Position numbers and translations under genes: made by a program. From Streptomyces sp. KMM 9044 (lineage in GTDB: Bacteria > Actinomycetota > Actinomycetes > Streptomycetales > Streptomycetaceae), in NCBI RefSeq assembly GCF_024701375.2, contig NZ_CP113910.1, positions 6,944,001-7,008,000 on the forward strand: a stretch of DNA of 64,000 nucleotides, written 5' to 3'. Shown here in pieces: positions 63,711 through 64,000 of this stretch. Each line of letters begins with the position of its first letter. Position 1 is the stretch's first letter. The notes below the pieces were generated by a model, which was given only the letters and a program-made list of their open reading frames with translations, made no database searches and was not told the DNA's origin.

Positions 63711-64000
63711 TCACCGGCCGGCCGGAGTGATGCGGTGTCCGGTCAGACTGGTGGGCCGGATCGACACCCACATCTCGCGTTCGTCCCCGGCCCACGGAGC
63801 GGTGTGGGCGTTTTCGTCCAGCCGCCGTATGCTGCCGGGGTCCGTGACCAGCCGCGCGGGGCCGACGGCGAGCACGCTCCAGCCCTGGCTCATGGCCTCG
63901 TCCATGTGGTCGACCTCGAAGGCGGTGTCCGATCCCACGGCCGCCGCGGGGACGGAGCCGGGGGAGGTCCGGAAAACGATCGCGTCGTCGACGACGTCGT
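63711..64000 (-). CDS. Pyridoxamine 5'-phosphate-oxidase-like flavin protein, C-terminal part
   Basis: The last 96 codons of a minus-strand gene open to the window edge. It has the split-barrel signature: D-V-V-D-D-A-I-V-F-R-T, then V-D-H-M-D-E-A-M-S-Q-G-W-S-V-L-A-V-G and the C-terminal V-S-I-R-P-T-S-L-T-G. Such F420- or FMN-binding proteins occur with USP and Acg genes in dormancy clusters. Confidence 0.85.
   Translation of the reverse strand, partial: DVVDDAIVFRTSPGSVPAAAVGSDTAFEVDHMDEAMSQGWSVLAVGPARLVTDPGSIRRLDENAHTAPWAGDEREMWVSIRPTSLTGHRITPAGR

Overview
The window is chromosomal DNA of a Streptomyces. It is very GC-rich, its open frames have strongly GC-biased third codon positions, GTG and TTG starts are common, and it carries a complete whiE-type spore-pigment polyketide cluster with the gene order known from Streptomyces. 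No tRNA, rRNA or CRISPR array was recognised.

Layout. 1-7.8 kb is housekeeping-like: MOSC-domain protein (cut by the window edge), Pro/Gln-rich DUF6643-like protein, TerD-family protein, HpnB-like glycosyltransferase, Asp/Glu racemase, membrane protein, apolipoprotein N-acyltransferase (lnt), NUDIX hydrolase. 7.8-9.4 kb and 12.6-14.1 kb are remnants: collapsed SDR gene, a small inverted-repeat element, pucR fragment, secreted-protein fragment, IS110 piece, MFS and epoxide-hydrolase scraps; an SRPBCC gene and a YdeP-type molybdopterin oxidoreductase lie between. 14.2-18.6 kb holds an Rv2629/baeRF-like gene, an MFS exporter, an IS3 remnant and an aldo/keto reductase. 18.9-20.9 kb has a well-conserved cobalamin riboswitch in front of ruined B12-transport genes and a ruined O-methyltransferase. 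21.0-28.2 kb is the pigment cluster: seven overlapping or close genes on the minus strand and a divergent FAD hydroxylase. 28-33 kb: TPR-like protein, long-form GAPDH, SseB-like protein, MarR regulator, broken LacI regulator. 33.1-34.0 kb is a collapsed galactan-use locus. 34.5-35.9 kb is a fluoride-resistance operon (riboswitch, crcB, DUF190, crcB). 36-42 kb: broken desaturase, D,D-carboxypeptidase, frameshifted short Rho paralogue, NTF2-like protein, methyltransferase, GntR regulator with a dre-like site. 42-52 kb: acetylxylan esterase, flavin reductase with sulfite-oxidase-like partner, HemK-like methyltransferase, PAS/GAF/PP2C phosphatase, FadH-like reductase with PadR regulator. 52.6-53.9 kb is a fibronectin-III lipoprotein gene cut by two small tandem inverted-repeat elements. 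54-58 kb: GH75 chitosanase, dhaKLM operon, frameshifted GntR/FCD regulator. 58.6-64 kb: COG0701/TIGR03943 permease pair and a dormancy-type set (USP genes, Acg-like nitroreductase, PPOX protein).

Two themes stand out. First, gene decay: about nineteen genes are truncated, collapsed or frameshifted, often with both ends kept and the middle lost. Second, short repeat expansion: three 10-bp arrays share the pattern GGCGG-N5, and two of them lie in the 5' coding parts of genes (pucR-like, rho-like) where losing one unit restores the reading frame. Several single-base frameshifts fall in homopolymers, so assembly error must be excluded for those; the deletions and the insertions with 6-bp target duplications cannot be explained that way.
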